Of a DNA stretch of 14,020 nt, positions 1 to 7,528 are shown one piece after another. Source of the DNA: an uncultured Alphaproteobacteria bacterium (GTDB taxonomy: Bacteria; Pseudomonadota; Alphaproteobacteria; Rs-D84); contig CAMHKP010000001.1 in the NCBI GenBank assembly GCA_946185785.1, positions 1-14,020 of the forward strand, in the 5' to 3' direction. The position numbers were made by a program, and so were the translations under genes. The notes beneath the pieces were generated by a model. The model searched no databases. It saw only the letters and a list, made by a program, of their open reading frames with translations, and was not told where the DNA came from. Position 1 is the first letter of the stretch. Every line of letters begins with the position of its first letter.

Positions 1-1
1 T

Positions 2-832
2 ATTCTTGGGCGCAGTCATGGTGTTTTAAATCATCGCGTATCAACAAATAACAACGCGGTTATCACCGAAGAAATGTTTTTAAGTGCTGCTGACTATTAT
101 GAAAGCGGTAAAACAAAACTGATTGCTGGTGAAATAGAAGATGCTATTGTTGACCTGACTGCGGCAATTGATGCAGGCGCACCAACCGCTGAAATGTACA
201 CGTTGCGTGGCGAAGCATATATGCAAGGTGCAAATTATCGTGGCGCACTGGATGATTTTAATACAGCAATAGAAATGGAACCAACAAGCTCTGTTGCGTA
301 TTATGACCGTGCACTTCTTAACACAAGATTAGATGATTACAATGCGGCATTGAACGATATAAACAATGCATTGGCAGCACGTGCAACAAACGACCAAGAC
401 ATTTTGCAATTACGTGATTTATATGCAAAACGTGGTCAATTGAATTTGTGGTTAAAGAATTGGGATGGCGCAATTGCTGACTATACAAATTCGTTGGCGC
501 GTCCAGACGGTATTGTGAATCCATCTGTTTATGCAGAACGTGCCGAAGCATACACCGCACTTGGTGATTACACAGCGGCGATTAACGATTATTCCGCAGC
601 TGTTCGCGTTATCTCTGAACAGATTCAAGGCGTTGCATCGGCAGCCGAACGTGAATCTATGTCTGCAAACGCAATGTCATATTTTGAAAAGTCAGCTGCG
701 TTGAATTTGCAGATTGGAAACATTGATGCATCGCGCAGCGATTTGGAATCTGCATTAACAATCGCCATGGCTTTGAACGACACCGAAAGTGTTGATCGTT
801 TGAATGCTTTGATAAGCGACATAAATCAGTAA
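2..832 (+). CDS. TPR-repeat protein, 5' end outside window (partial)
   Basis: The frame is open from base 2 to the stop at 830-832, with no in-frame stop before the first ATG at 74, so I read it as the 3' part of a longer gene. From ATG 74 it gives 252 residues. These hold helix-turn-helix tetratricopeptide units, for example AYMQGANYRGALDDFNTAIE, AYYDRALLNTRLDDYNAALN and AYTALGDYTAAINDYSAAV, each with the usual small and aromatic residue spacing. TPR arrays are protein-binding scaffolds; no catalytic domain is visible and the partner is unknown. No good ribosome binding site precedes ATG 74 (only gaagaa directly before it). The alternative is a short gene starting at 74, behind another gene ending at 27-29 in a different frame. 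The gene ends before a bidirectional terminator. Confidence 0.75.
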   Translation: MLGRSHGVLNHRVSTNNNAVITEEMFLSAADYYESGKTKLIAGEIEDAIVDLTAAIDAGAPTAEMYTLRGEAYMQGANYRGALDDFNTAIEMEPTSSVAYYDRALLNTRLDDYNAALNDINNALAARATNDQDILQLRDLYAKRGQLNLWLKNWDGAIADYTNSLARPDGIVNPSVYAERAEAYTALGDYTAAINDYSAAVRVISEQIQGVASAAERESMSANAMSYFEKSAALNLQIGNIDASRSDLESALTIAMALNDTESVDRLNALISDINQ

Positions 833-845
833 GATTTGATTATAT

Positions 846-877
846 AAAAAACACCGACAAATGTCGGTGTTTTTTTT
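846..877. terminator. Bidirectional intrinsic terminator between TPR gene and porin gene
   Basis: ACACCGACA at 851-859 is complementary to TGTCGGTGT at 862-870. With a realistic 4-nt loop the stem is 8 bp. A-run at 846-850 and T-run at 871-877 flank it, so it can end transcription on both strands. It lies between two convergent stop codons (832 on plus, 880 on minus). Confidence 0.85.
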
Positions 878-879
878 AT

Positions 880-1905
880 TTAAAACGTCAAACGCATTCC
901 AGCAGAAACAAATGAAGTTTGTAAAGAACGCCCAAGCGATATCCAACCCTCAACATTTTCGCTGTACTTATATCGAAATGATGCGACAACCGTATGATTT
1001 ATAAAATTATCAACGTCGCTGTGCCACACACCTGTATCTGAAAAAGTATAATTTAATGACACATTATATTTTAATAAATCATAACTGACCCCGGTGCCAA
1101 GCATAAGCCCATCTGACACAATTCCAGTTGGGTCTTTGTCATAAATTGCGCGTCCAGTTATTGCAAACATAAAGCTGTTATATTGAACATTCATTGCTGC
1201 CGAAATTTGAGCACGCCAATCGGCAGATACACGTGGTGAAAACGGTGATTGTTTAAAATCATCTGGACGTGACATGAATGATGCCCCAAAAGAATATGCT
1301 GTTTTTGTTTTTCCATCTGGTCTGCGAATTTTTATTCCACCATCCAATGCAAAATTATATTCATCACCAAACGCCGCCGCTGATAATCCATATTGAACAC
1401 CATTGTGCGAAGAAGACACAACATTTATACGTGGCGACCCATCGCCTGTATCAAGTGTCGTATCCGAAATAATCGCATGTTCTGGTTCGATTTCTTTGAA
1501 TATAAGTGGATTATCATTCATGCGCAAACCACCAACATCTGGTAATCCCAAACCCAACTTTTCTGCAACCGAATCAGTCAAACCAATTTCGATTCGTCCA
1601 AAATCACGAACCTGCCACAATGCAAACAAATCGTTTATATAATCACCATCATCAATTGTTTGCTGATTTAACGAATAAACCATACCAAGTCTGTATGTTT
1701 CATTTGCATCATATGTCATTTGTCCACGCAGCGACCAATCACCCAAAAATCTAGAATTTTGTAATGCAAAATCTGGCTCAATCATACCAATGTTGCCGTA
1801 TCCAGATACACGTGCTGTAAAATTATCATCTTTATATTCAATTGGTGCTGCGCTGGCCGCTGATGCGACAAAAAAAGACAATATGGCAATAAAACTTGTT
1901 CGCAT
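880..1905 (-). CDS. Porin-like outer-membrane beta-barrel protein
   Basis: 341 residues. The N-terminus is a clear Sec signal peptide (MRTSFIAILSFFVASAASA, then AP), so the protein is exported. The mature part is rich in alternating polar and hydrophobic strands with aromatic girdles (YGNIGMI, WSLRGQMTYDANETYRLGMV, FGRIEIGLTDS). It ends in a strand finishing ...SAGMRLTF, with the C-terminal Phe typical of barrels recognised by the BAM complex. This fits general diffusion porins of the proteobacterial type; substrate selectivity cannot be read. The start lies only 4 nt after the rpoH stop, and its Shine-Dalgarno (AGGGG) sits in the last rpoH codons, so the two genes are very likely co-transcribed and perhaps translationally coupled. 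Having a porin directly downstream of the heat-shock sigma factor is unusual. Confidence 0.8.
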   Translation of the reverse strand: MRTSFIAILSFFVASAASAAPIEYKDDNFTARVSGYGNIGMIEPDFALQNSRFLGDWSLRGQMTYDANETYRLGMVYSLNQQTIDDGDYINDLFALWQVRDFGRIEIGLTDSVAEKLGLGLPDVGGLRMNDNPLIFKEIEPEHAIISDTTLDTGDGSPRINVVSSSHNGVQYGLSAAAFGDEYNFALDGGIKIRRPDGKTKTAYSFGASFMSRPDDFKQSPFSPRVSADWRAQISAAMNVQYNSFMFAITGRAIYDKDPTGIVSDGLMLGTGVSYDLLKYNVSLNYTFSDTGVWHSDVDNFINHTVVASFRYKYSENVEGWISLGRSLQTSFVSAGMRLTF

Positions 1906-1909
1906 AGGA

Positions 1910-2818
1910 TTACCCCTGGGTTTCTTTTAGAATTGCATCACGCAGTTTATTAAATGCGCGTTCTTCGATTTGACGAACACGTTCACGTGAAACGCCATAT
2001 TTTTGTGCCAATGCTTCTAATGTTAATGCTGGCTCGGTAAGTCTGCGCGCGACCAAGATTTCACGATCACGTTCTGGTAATGTCGCCAAGTGCTTTTTTA
2101 ATAAATCATACCCAAGTCTGCGCATTTCCATTTTTTCAACCGTATCGGCAATATTTTCGCGTGAATCAGCCATATTAGACAAAACATCGGTTGCGCCCTC
2201 TTCCCCATGCATTGGCGCATTAAGCGATACATCACGCGCACCAATTCGCGTTGCCATACGTTTAACATCTGTTTCTGGCACATCCAAGTATTCAGCAACC
2301 TGTTTTGTTTGGTCATCAGACATATTATTGTCCATAATACCCAGCGCACGTTTTGCACGCGCCAAATTGAAAAATACACGTTTTTGATTCGCAGATGTTC
2401 CAATTTTCACAATAGACCAATTATCCAAAATCGTTTCGTAAATTTCCGCCTTGATCCAGAACATTGCGTATGTTGAAAAACGGAAACCCTTTTCGGGATC
2501 AAATTTTTGCAACGCCTGCATCAGCCCCATATTACCGCTGGCAATCAAATCGCCCATTGGCACGCCATAATTCTTGAAATCATATGCGACCGACACCACA
2601 AGGCGCAAATGGCTTGCCACCAGTTTTTCAGCCGCCATATTATCATGATTTTTTACCCATTGGTTTGCGTATTCATATTCTTCTTCGGCGGTTAAAACTG
2701 GGATTTTTTGAATAGTTTGAATATATTGCGCCAAACCATTTTCGTCACTAACACCACGCGCAGCCACGATACTCGTGTTTTGACTTGGCACCAAAGCGTT
2801 CTTGATTTGCTTTTTCAT
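1910..2818 (-). CDS. rpoH: RNA polymerase heat-shock sigma factor RpoH (sigma-32)
   Basis: 302 residues, the usual length for sigma-32. Region 1.2 starts near residue 29 (GLAQYIQTIQKIPVLTAEEEY). Region 2 follows with LVASHLRLVVSVA (66-78) and the core-binding and -10-reading segment EKGFRFSTYAMFWIKAEI (109-126). The RpoH box is at about 144-152 (NQKRVFFNL), and region 4.2 with its -35-reading HTH is at about 265-293 (LTLEALAQKYGVSRERVRQI). The RpoH box separates it from RpoD and RpoS. It directs RNA polymerase to heat-shock promoters for chaperones and proteases. ATG 2818 is the only reasonable start, since later Met codons fall inside region 1.2 or 2. A strong promoter places the transcript start only a few bases before this ATG, with no Shine-Dalgarno. 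Confidence 0.95.
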   Translation of the reverse strand: MKKQIKNALVPSQNTSIVAARGVSDENGLAQYIQTIQKIPVLTAEEEYEYANQWVKNHDNMAAEKLVASHLRLVVSVAYDFKNYGVPMGDLIASGNMGLMQALQKFDPEKGFRFSTYAMFWIKAEIYETILDNWSIVKIGTSANQKRVFFNLARAKRALGIMDNNMSDDQTKQVAEYLDVPETDVKRMATRIGARDVSLNAPMHGEEGATDVLSNMADSRENIADTVEKMEMRRLGYDLLKKHLATLPERDREILVARRLTEPALTLEALAQKYGVSRERVRQIEERAFNKLRDAILKETQG

Positions 2819-2830
2819 AACTTTTATAGT
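2802..2830 (+). promoter_or_regulatory. Candidate promoter for the YfgM-like/BamB-like pair
   Basis: On the plus strand, TTGATT (2802-2807) and TATAGT (2825-2830) are separated by 17 bp. The -35 lies inside the first rpoH codons on the other strand, and the -10 overlaps the rpoH -10 by 3 bp. The predicted start near 2837 leaves a leader of about 49 nt, with AGGAG at 2873-2877, 8 nt before ATG 2886. Confidence 0.5.
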
Positions 2831-2855
2831 ATAGCAATAAAATAAGATTTATCAA
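2828..2855 (-). promoter_or_regulatory. Sigma-70-type promoter of rpoH, predicting a near-leaderless mRNA
   Basis: On the minus strand, TTGATA (2855-2850) and TATACT (2833-2828) are separated by 16 bp, close to consensus. The expected transcript start is near 2821, about 3 nt before the rpoH ATG at 2818. No ribosome binding site fits between. The -10 overlaps the -10 of the opposing promoter. Confidence 0.6.
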
Positions 2856-2885
2856 GGGCACCATTTAACGACAGGAGAAAATTCT

Positions 2886-3539
2886 ATGGCCAGCATTTTA
2901 GAAAGAAATAAAGATTTGAAACCAAAACCAAAAAAGACACGTGAAGACTATGCCCAGGACGCATTGTATCGCGAAGTCTGGGAAGAGGTTAATAACGATA
3001 AAACAACCGCATTTATCAAGAAATATTATCGTCAAATGTTGGCGGTGGCTATTGCGATTATGATTGTTGTGACGGGTGTTCAAATTGGCATTCGTTCATA
3101 TCATGCGCGTCAAATTGCCCGTGCGGTAAATTACGAAACAGCCGTTGAAAATGTTGATGCGGCGGCCTTGGCGGCAATTGGTGAAAACACATCGGGCGCA
3201 ACCGCTGATTTGGCATTGTTTCAGGCATATTTGTTGTCTGGCGATACCGCTAAATTAGAAAAGCTTGCAAACGATGGTGACACACGTGATTTTCGTGATT
3301 TGGCGCGTCTGCATGTAATTGGCATCCGTGGCGATGAAATGACCGGTAAAGAAGTTGAAAAATACTTATCTGGCTTAAACACAAAATCATCACCGTTTTA
3401 TTATACAGCCATGTTAACAATCGCACAAAAATATTTATCCGAAGATAATCGGGACGCTGCAAATAAATGGCTGGATAAAATTATCAACGATGATAATGCA
3501 CCGGCATCTATTTCTGGAACCGCACAAATGTTAAGATAA
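2886..3539 (+). CDS. YfgM-like, TPR-fold, membrane-anchored periplasmic protein
   Basis: 217 residues. A charged cytoplasmic N-terminus (about 1-48, KPKPKKTREDYAQDALYREVWEEV) leads to one transmembrane helix at about 51-69 (MLAVAIAIMIVVTGVQIGI). The periplasmic domain carries degenerate TPR-like helices (ALFQAYLLSGDTAKLEKLA; AMLTIAQKYLSEDNRDAANK). This layout matches the YfgM/TPR_21 family, which associates with the Sec translocon and periplasmic chaperones in E. coli, where yfgM lies directly upstream of bamB. The same order is kept here: the next gene is BamB-like and starts 4 nt after this stop. It has a good AGGAG ribosome binding site. The der GTPase gene often found after bamB is absent. 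Confidence 0.75.
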   Translation: MASILERNKDLKPKPKKTREDYAQDALYREVWEEVNNDKTTAFIKKYYRQMLAVAIAIMIVVTGVQIGIRSYHARQIARAVNYETAVENVDAAALAAIGENTSGATADLALFQAYLLSGDTAKLEKLANDGDTRDFRDLARLHVIGIRGDEMTGKEVEKYLSGLNTKSSPFYYTAMLTIAQKYLSEDNRDAANKWLDKIINDDNAPASISGTAQMLR

Positions 3540-3543
3540 AAAT

Positions 3544-4278
3544 ATGCGTAAGAATGCGATTTTTTGCTGTATGATTGCGTTATGTGCGCTTGCCGCATGT
3601 GACAAGCACGACCCGATTTTACCGGGCGTACGCACATCTATATTTGATACATCAAGTATTACATCGGCAAATTCACAAATTGCAGCATTGCCAGATACCG
3701 CTTATGAAATGCCAACAACCGATTGTCCATATCGTCAAGATTCGTCTAATACGATTTGGCATGGCGAACGCAAGATATTTGCCGGTTTTCCAACAAACAA
3801 TTCGGTTAAAAACGATGCGACACCTGTGTGCAGTGGTAAATTCGTCTATGCCGGATTAACCACTGGTGAATTGGTCAAGGTAAATGGGACAAACCGTCAA
3901 ATTATCTGGATGGCAGATATTTATCGTCCCAGCAATATGACTGGTGGCGCATCGGTTTTAGATATTGTTGCACCAATTGTTATCAAGGGCGACTATGTTT
4001 ATGCTGGTGGCTTGGGCGAAGCATTTTGTAAAATAAATGCCACATCAGGCATGAAAAAATGGTGTGTTGAAATTGGTACGGCAAAACCATTTATTATTGC
4101 AGGTGACGCGATTTTCGTGGTTGGCGTGGACAATAAACTCTATGCCCTGCGTGACAATGACGGTGCAGCATATTGGTCGGCAAAAATTGAAAAGCAAAAA
4201 TCACCAAAATATGAAAATGGTGTTATTAGTATTGGCAAAGAAAAATTTGATGGTTTAACCGGTAAAAAGTTAAAGTAA
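3544..4278 (+). CDS. bamB: Short BamB-like PQQ-repeat lipoprotein
   Basis: 244 residues. A lipoprotein signal ends in the lipobox LAAC, with acylated Cys19 followed by Asp20. After a linker with the DPILPGVRTSIF segment typical of alphaproteobacterial BamB come PQQ-type propeller repeats: FVYAGLTTGELVKVNGTNRQ, YVYAGGLGEAFCKINATSGM, AIFVVGVDNKLYALRDNDGA and a last half repeat ending LTGKKLK. BamB is the propeller scaffold of the outer-membrane BAM complex and usually has eight blades in about 380-390 residues. Here there is room for about half of that. The open frame, its own stop and terminator, and the lack of a downstream remnant suggest a naturally short form. Asp at +2 is an inner-membrane retention signal in E. 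coli, which is at odds with a BAM role unless sorting differs. Asp+2, the small size and possible paralogy keep the symbol tentative. Confidence 0.65.
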   Translation: MRKNAIFCCMIALCALAACDKHDPILPGVRTSIFDTSSITSANSQIAALPDTAYEMPTTDCPYRQDSSNTIWHGERKIFAGFPTNNSVKNDATPVCSGKFVYAGLTTGELVKVNGTNRQIIWMADIYRPSNMTGGASVLDIVAPIVIKGDYVYAGGLGEAFCKINATSGMKKWCVEIGTAKPFIIAGDAIFVVGVDNKLYALRDNDGAAYWSAKIEKQKSPKYENGVISIGKEKFDGLTGKKLK

Positions 4279-4291
4279 AAAAGTTAAAGTA
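4264..4291 (+). repeat. Exact 14-bp tandem duplication across the BamB-like stop codon
   Basis: AAAAAGTTAAAGTA occurs at 4264-4277 and again at 4278-4291. The gene's TAA stop (4276-4278) straddles the join. It looks like a recent slippage or duplication between the last codons and the terminator; the protein is not affected because translation already stops. Confidence 0.85.
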
Positions 4292-4321
4292 AAAAAAACA
4301 CCGGCATTTGCCGGTATTTTT
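4291..4321. terminator. Bidirectional intrinsic terminator between the BamB-like gene and the efflux operon
   Basis: ACCGGC (4300-4305) pairs with GCCGGT (4310-4315) around ATTT. An A-run lies 5' (4291-4298) and a T-run 3' (4317-4322). It serves the BamB-like gene on plus and the permease gene ending at 4321 on minus. Confidence 0.8.
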
Positions 4322-5538
4322 TATTCATATCTTAAACTGTCAATTGGGTTCAGTTTTGCCGCCTTTAGTGCCGGCACAACACCAGATGCCAATCCCACAA
4401 CAATCGCAACCGTCACCGACAAAACAACCGGCCATGCTGAAAATGGGACATTATACCCCAAAACAAAACGACCAACCCCCTGGGACAGGCCAACACCGAT
4501 AATCAGCCCCGCCATTGAACCAATAAACGATATCAAAATAGATTCAGATAAAAATTGAATAATAATCTGTTTTTCGCGCGCACCAATGGCTTTACGAATA
4601 CCAATTTCACGTGTGCGTTCGGCAACCGACACCAACATCATGTTCATAATTCCAATTGCACCAACCAATAATGACACCGCTGCAATCGCAATAAGCAGCA
4701 ATTTCATATACCCCGTCACCGTTGTCATTGTTTCCATAACCTGTTTCATATCCATAATTTGAAAATCGTCTTCAACCCCGTCTTTTAATTTATGACGTTC
4801 GCGCAACAGCGATGTTATCTGGTCAATCACCAGATTGTTATCGGCATCTTGATATAATTTCAAACTTATCATCGAAACAGAATTTGGAAAACGGCTTCCT
4901 TGGATACGTTTTTTAAGCGTTGTAATTGGAATTATAATCATATCGTCTTGGGAACCCATGGCGGAATCCCCCTTGGCCTTGGTCACACCAATAACCGTCA
5001 GCGGTGTATTTTGAACACGAATTGTTTGTCCAATTGGATTCTTTGGCATACCCAATTCTTCGGCTAATTCTGGACCAATAACCGCATATGTTGATGCATT
5101 ACGCACCGCAGAATAATTGAAAAATGTCCCCTGTTCTATTTCAATATTTTGAACGGTTGTGTAGCCTGGATACACGCCAATCAGTGATGTTGATTGGTTT
5201 TTATTTCCATATACCGCTTGGGTTGCGCTGTTTTGCACCGGACTTACCGCTGCGACATCTGGCAATTGTGATAAATATTCTGCATCGTCCAGCGTCAATG
5301 TTTGACGATTACCAGTACGCACACCGGCACTTTGCGCCATGCCGGCACGAATTATAATTGTGTTTGTCCCCAGCGATGAAAACTGATCTGTAATTTGTTT
5401 TTCAACCGTTTCACCAACCGCAACCATAATAACAACCGCCATAACCCCAATAACAATACCCAACACCGTCAGGAACGAGCGAACCTTATTCCCGCTGATA
5501 GACAACCAGGATTCTTTCAAGATGTCGTTAAATGTCAT
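4321..5538 (-). CDS. MacB-type ABC transporter permease (FtsX fold)
   Basis: 405 residues with the MacB/LolC/FtsX layout. TM1 is at about 20-42 (FLTVLGIVIGVMAVVIMVAV). A large periplasmic domain follows (about 45-275). TM2 is at about 280-305, a conserved cytoplasmic segment SVAERTREIGIRKAIGAREK at about 307-326, then two more helices near 328-355 and 365-390. It ends with PALKAAKLNPIDSLRYE, the common C-terminal signature of this family. Such permeases are mechanotransmission exporters: ATP use in the cytoplasm drives periplasmic domain motion that pushes substrate through MacA and TolC. Substrates include macrolides, peptides and lipids in known members and cannot be assigned here. The start overlaps the ATPase stop by 4 bp (5535-5538), so coupling is tight. 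In E. coli MacB the ATPase is fused to the permease; here they are separate. Confidence 0.88.
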   Translation of the reverse strand: MTFNDILKESWLSISGNKVRSFLTVLGIVIGVMAVVIMVAVGETVEKQITDQFSSLGTNTIIIRAGMAQSAGVRTGNRQTLTLDDAEYLSQLPDVAAVSPVQNSATQAVYGNKNQSTSLIGVYPGYTTVQNIEIEQGTFFNYSAVRNASTYAVIGPELAEELGMPKNPIGQTIRVQNTPLTVIGVTKAKGDSAMGSQDDMIIIPITTLKKRIQGSRFPNSVSMISLKLYQDADNNLVIDQITSLLRERHKLKDGVEDDFQIMDMKQVMETMTTVTGYMKLLLIAIAAVSLLVGAIGIMNMMLVSVAERTREIGIRKAIGAREKQIIIQFLSESILISFIGSMAGLIIGVGLSQGVGRFVLGYNVPFSAWPVVLSVTVAIVVGLASGVVPALKAAKLNPIDSLRYE

Positions 5539-6284
5539 TTTTTATGCACCCGTTGTTCCGACTTGGTTAATACAGATTCACTTTTAGGCACCGGTCCATC
5601 ATATGCGATATGACCATCATAGATATGAATTATACGATTAGCATAACTGGCGATATCAAATTCGTGGGTAATCATTATGATTGTTATGCCCAAATCTTTA
5701 TTTAATTTGTTAAAGAACCTTAATATTTCATTTCCCATTTTTGAATCCAGCGCACCGGTTGGTTCGTCTGCAAGAATAATTTTTGGATCACCAGCCAGCG
5801 CACGCGCAATTGCAACGCGTTGCTTCATACCACCCGACAATTGCGTTGGCAAATAAGATTCAAATTTTTCCAATCCAACCAGTTTTAACATTTCGCGCGC
5901 ACGACGAATACGTTCATCCATCGGCAATCCGCGATACATTAACGGCAACATTACATTGTCCAGAATATTACGCTTTGGCAGCAAATTAAAGTTTTGAAAA
6001 ACAAACCCGATAAATTCATTTCTTACACGCGCCAATTCATCGGCATTCATTGTCGTAATATCACGACCATATAATTCATAAACACCCGATGTTGCAGAAT
6101 CCAGCGCACCAATAATATTCATACATGTCGATTTGCCAGACCCCGATGGCCCCATAATCGCAACAAATTCACCGGTATTCACAGAAATATTTATATCAAA
6201 CAAAACCTGTTGTTCACCGCCAACTTCCAACGGGAAGCTTTTACAGATTTTTTTCATACAAATAACATTTTCTGTTTTTTTCAT
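5535..6284 (-). CDS. MacB/LolD-type ABC transporter ATP-binding protein
   Basis: 249 residues with all nucleotide-binding motifs. Walker A is GPSGSGKS at 45-52, the Q-loop is at Q97 ([10 protein letters not shown]), the signature is LSGGMKQR at 149-156, Walker B is IILADEP at 169-175 followed by the D-loop TGALDS, and the H-loop His is at 207 (MITHEFD). The NFNLLP segment after the Q-loop and the TGALD sequence are typical of the MacB/LolD group of ATPases. It powers the permease encoded directly downstream, with which it overlaps by ATGA. It starts 9 nt after the membrane-fusion gene. The C-terminal tail after about residue 225 is charged and not conserved in type. Confidence 0.92.
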   Translation of the reverse strand: MKKTENVICMKKICKSFPLEVGGEQQVLFDINISVNTGEFVAIMGPSGSGKSTCMNIIGALDSATSGVYELYGRDITTMNADELARVRNEFIGFVFQNFNLLPKRNILDNVMLPLMYRGLPMDERIRRAREMLKLVGLEKFESYLPTQLSGGMKQRVAIARALAGDPKIILADEPTGALDSKMGNEILRFFNKLNKDLGITIIMITHEFDIASYANRIIHIYDGHIAYDGPVPKSESVLTKSEQRVHKK

Positions 6285-6293
6285 ATCAAAATT

Positions 6294-7517
6294 TTACATT
6301 GGTGGACGTCCGCCCATGCCACTACGACGATTATTCATACCGGTATTCGCCTTTGCCCCAGTTGCGCCCATTTTACCAACAACTATTTTATCGCCTTCTT
6401 GAATTCCATCGGACACAATTTCTGTTTCGGTGGCGCCAACCAAACCTTTGCTGTATTCAACAAATATTATTTTGCCGTTGCGCATTATTGCCAAGTGTGT
6501 AGATGGTGTTGCACCGTTTGTTTCAATGCCAAGGCTGTCAAAATTACGAATCAAAAATGCAGAATTTTGCACTTTGAACGCATTGAAACGTTCATCAACA
6601 ATAATTGTCACAAATGCGGTCATTCCCGGCATCAGCGACAAATCGGCATTATCAACTGCAATCACAACCGTATAAACCACAACATTTGATGTCGTTGTTG
6701 GCGACAGGCGGATTTGATGTACGCGCCCTTCGAATGTTTTGTTTGGATACGCATCAACGGTAAATGTGACGCGTTGCCCTTCGCGGACCATACCGATATC
6801 TGCTTCGGATACAGATGTTTCTATTTGCATTTTGGATAAATCTTCGGCAATTTCGAACAAGTCTGGCGTTTGGAATGATGCCGCAACGGTTTGTCCAACA
6901 TCAACCTTGCGCGAAATAACAGTACCATCAACCGGTGAAGAAATTGTTGCATACCCACGATTTGTTTTTGCGCGTTCATATTGCGATTCTGTACGAACAA
7001 CATCTTGTTCAGCCTGTTCATATGTTGTTTGCGATTGTTCCATTTCTGCGCGCGAAATATAGCCTTCGTTATACAAAATCTTGTTGCGTTCATATTCGCT
7101 TTTTGCGTAATTGCGTTTTGATTTTGAACTGCTGAAAGTAGCCTCGGCTTCACGAACCTGGGCATCTAAAACAGATGGTTCAATTGTCAACAATATGTCG
7201 CCTTTTTTTACACGCGAATTAAAATCAACATAAATATTATCGATTGTGCCAGAAACCTGTGATCCAACATTTACTGTATTCACAGGCTGAATTTCACCAG
7301 TCGCACTTACAATCTGGCGCATATCACCACGAACAATTTCAACGGTTGCATATTCACTTTTTGTCGCCTTTTTCGCACCACCAAAAAACATTGGCACAAC
7401 AAAAGCAACAATGGCAATTAAAACAATCCACCATTTTTTACGCCATATCCACGAAAACATACGTCGCACAAAAGAACGCCGTTTTGGTGTACTAGTAATC
7501 TGTGTGGTTTTTGCCAT
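6294..7517 (-). CDS. MacA-type periplasmic membrane-fusion (adaptor) protein
   Basis: 407 residues. A basic N-terminus precedes one transmembrane helix at about 30-46 (WIVLIAIVAFVVPMFFGG), so it is anchored by a helix and not by a lipid. Then come the first half of the lipoyl/barrel-sandwich domain (GEIQPVNTVNVGSQVSGTID), a coiled-coil hairpin of about 120-195 rich in E, Q, A and R (REAEATFSSSKSKRNYAKSE, EMEQSQTTYEQAEQDVVRTE), the second lipoyl half (ATISSPVDGTVISRKVDVGQ), a beta-barrel and a membrane-proximal domain. The tail is Gly/Arg/Met rich (MNNRRSGMGGRPPM). It bridges the ABC permease and the TolC-like channel. Ribosome binding site AGGGG lies 8 nt before the ATG. It starts 11 nt after the tolC-like stop. 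Confidence 0.92.
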   Translation of the reverse strand: MAKTTQITSTPKRRSFVRRMFSWIWRKKWWIVLIAIVAFVVPMFFGGAKKATKSEYATVEIVRGDMRQIVSATGEIQPVNTVNVGSQVSGTIDNIYVDFNSRVKKGDILLTIEPSVLDAQVREAEATFSSSKSKRNYAKSEYERNKILYNEGYISRAEMEQSQTTYEQAEQDVVRTESQYERAKTNRGYATISSPVDGTVISRKVDVGQTVAASFQTPDLFEIAEDLSKMQIETSVSEADIGMVREGQRVTFTVDAYPNKTFEGRVHQIRLSPTTTSNVVVYTVVIAVDNADLSLMPGMTAFVTIIVDERFNAFKVQNSAFLIRNFDSLGIETNGATPSTHLAIMRNGKIIFVEYSKGLVGATETEIVSDGIQEGDKIVVGKMGATGAKANTGMNNRRSGMGGRPPM

Positions 7518-7528
7518 TATTTATTCCC

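Noticed and set aside
3..29. Frame-3 peptide FLGAVMVF followed by a stop at 27-29, as the end of a membrane protein gene
   Set aside because: Only eight codons are visible, and the competing frame 2 is open into the TPR gene; it remains possible but unsupported.
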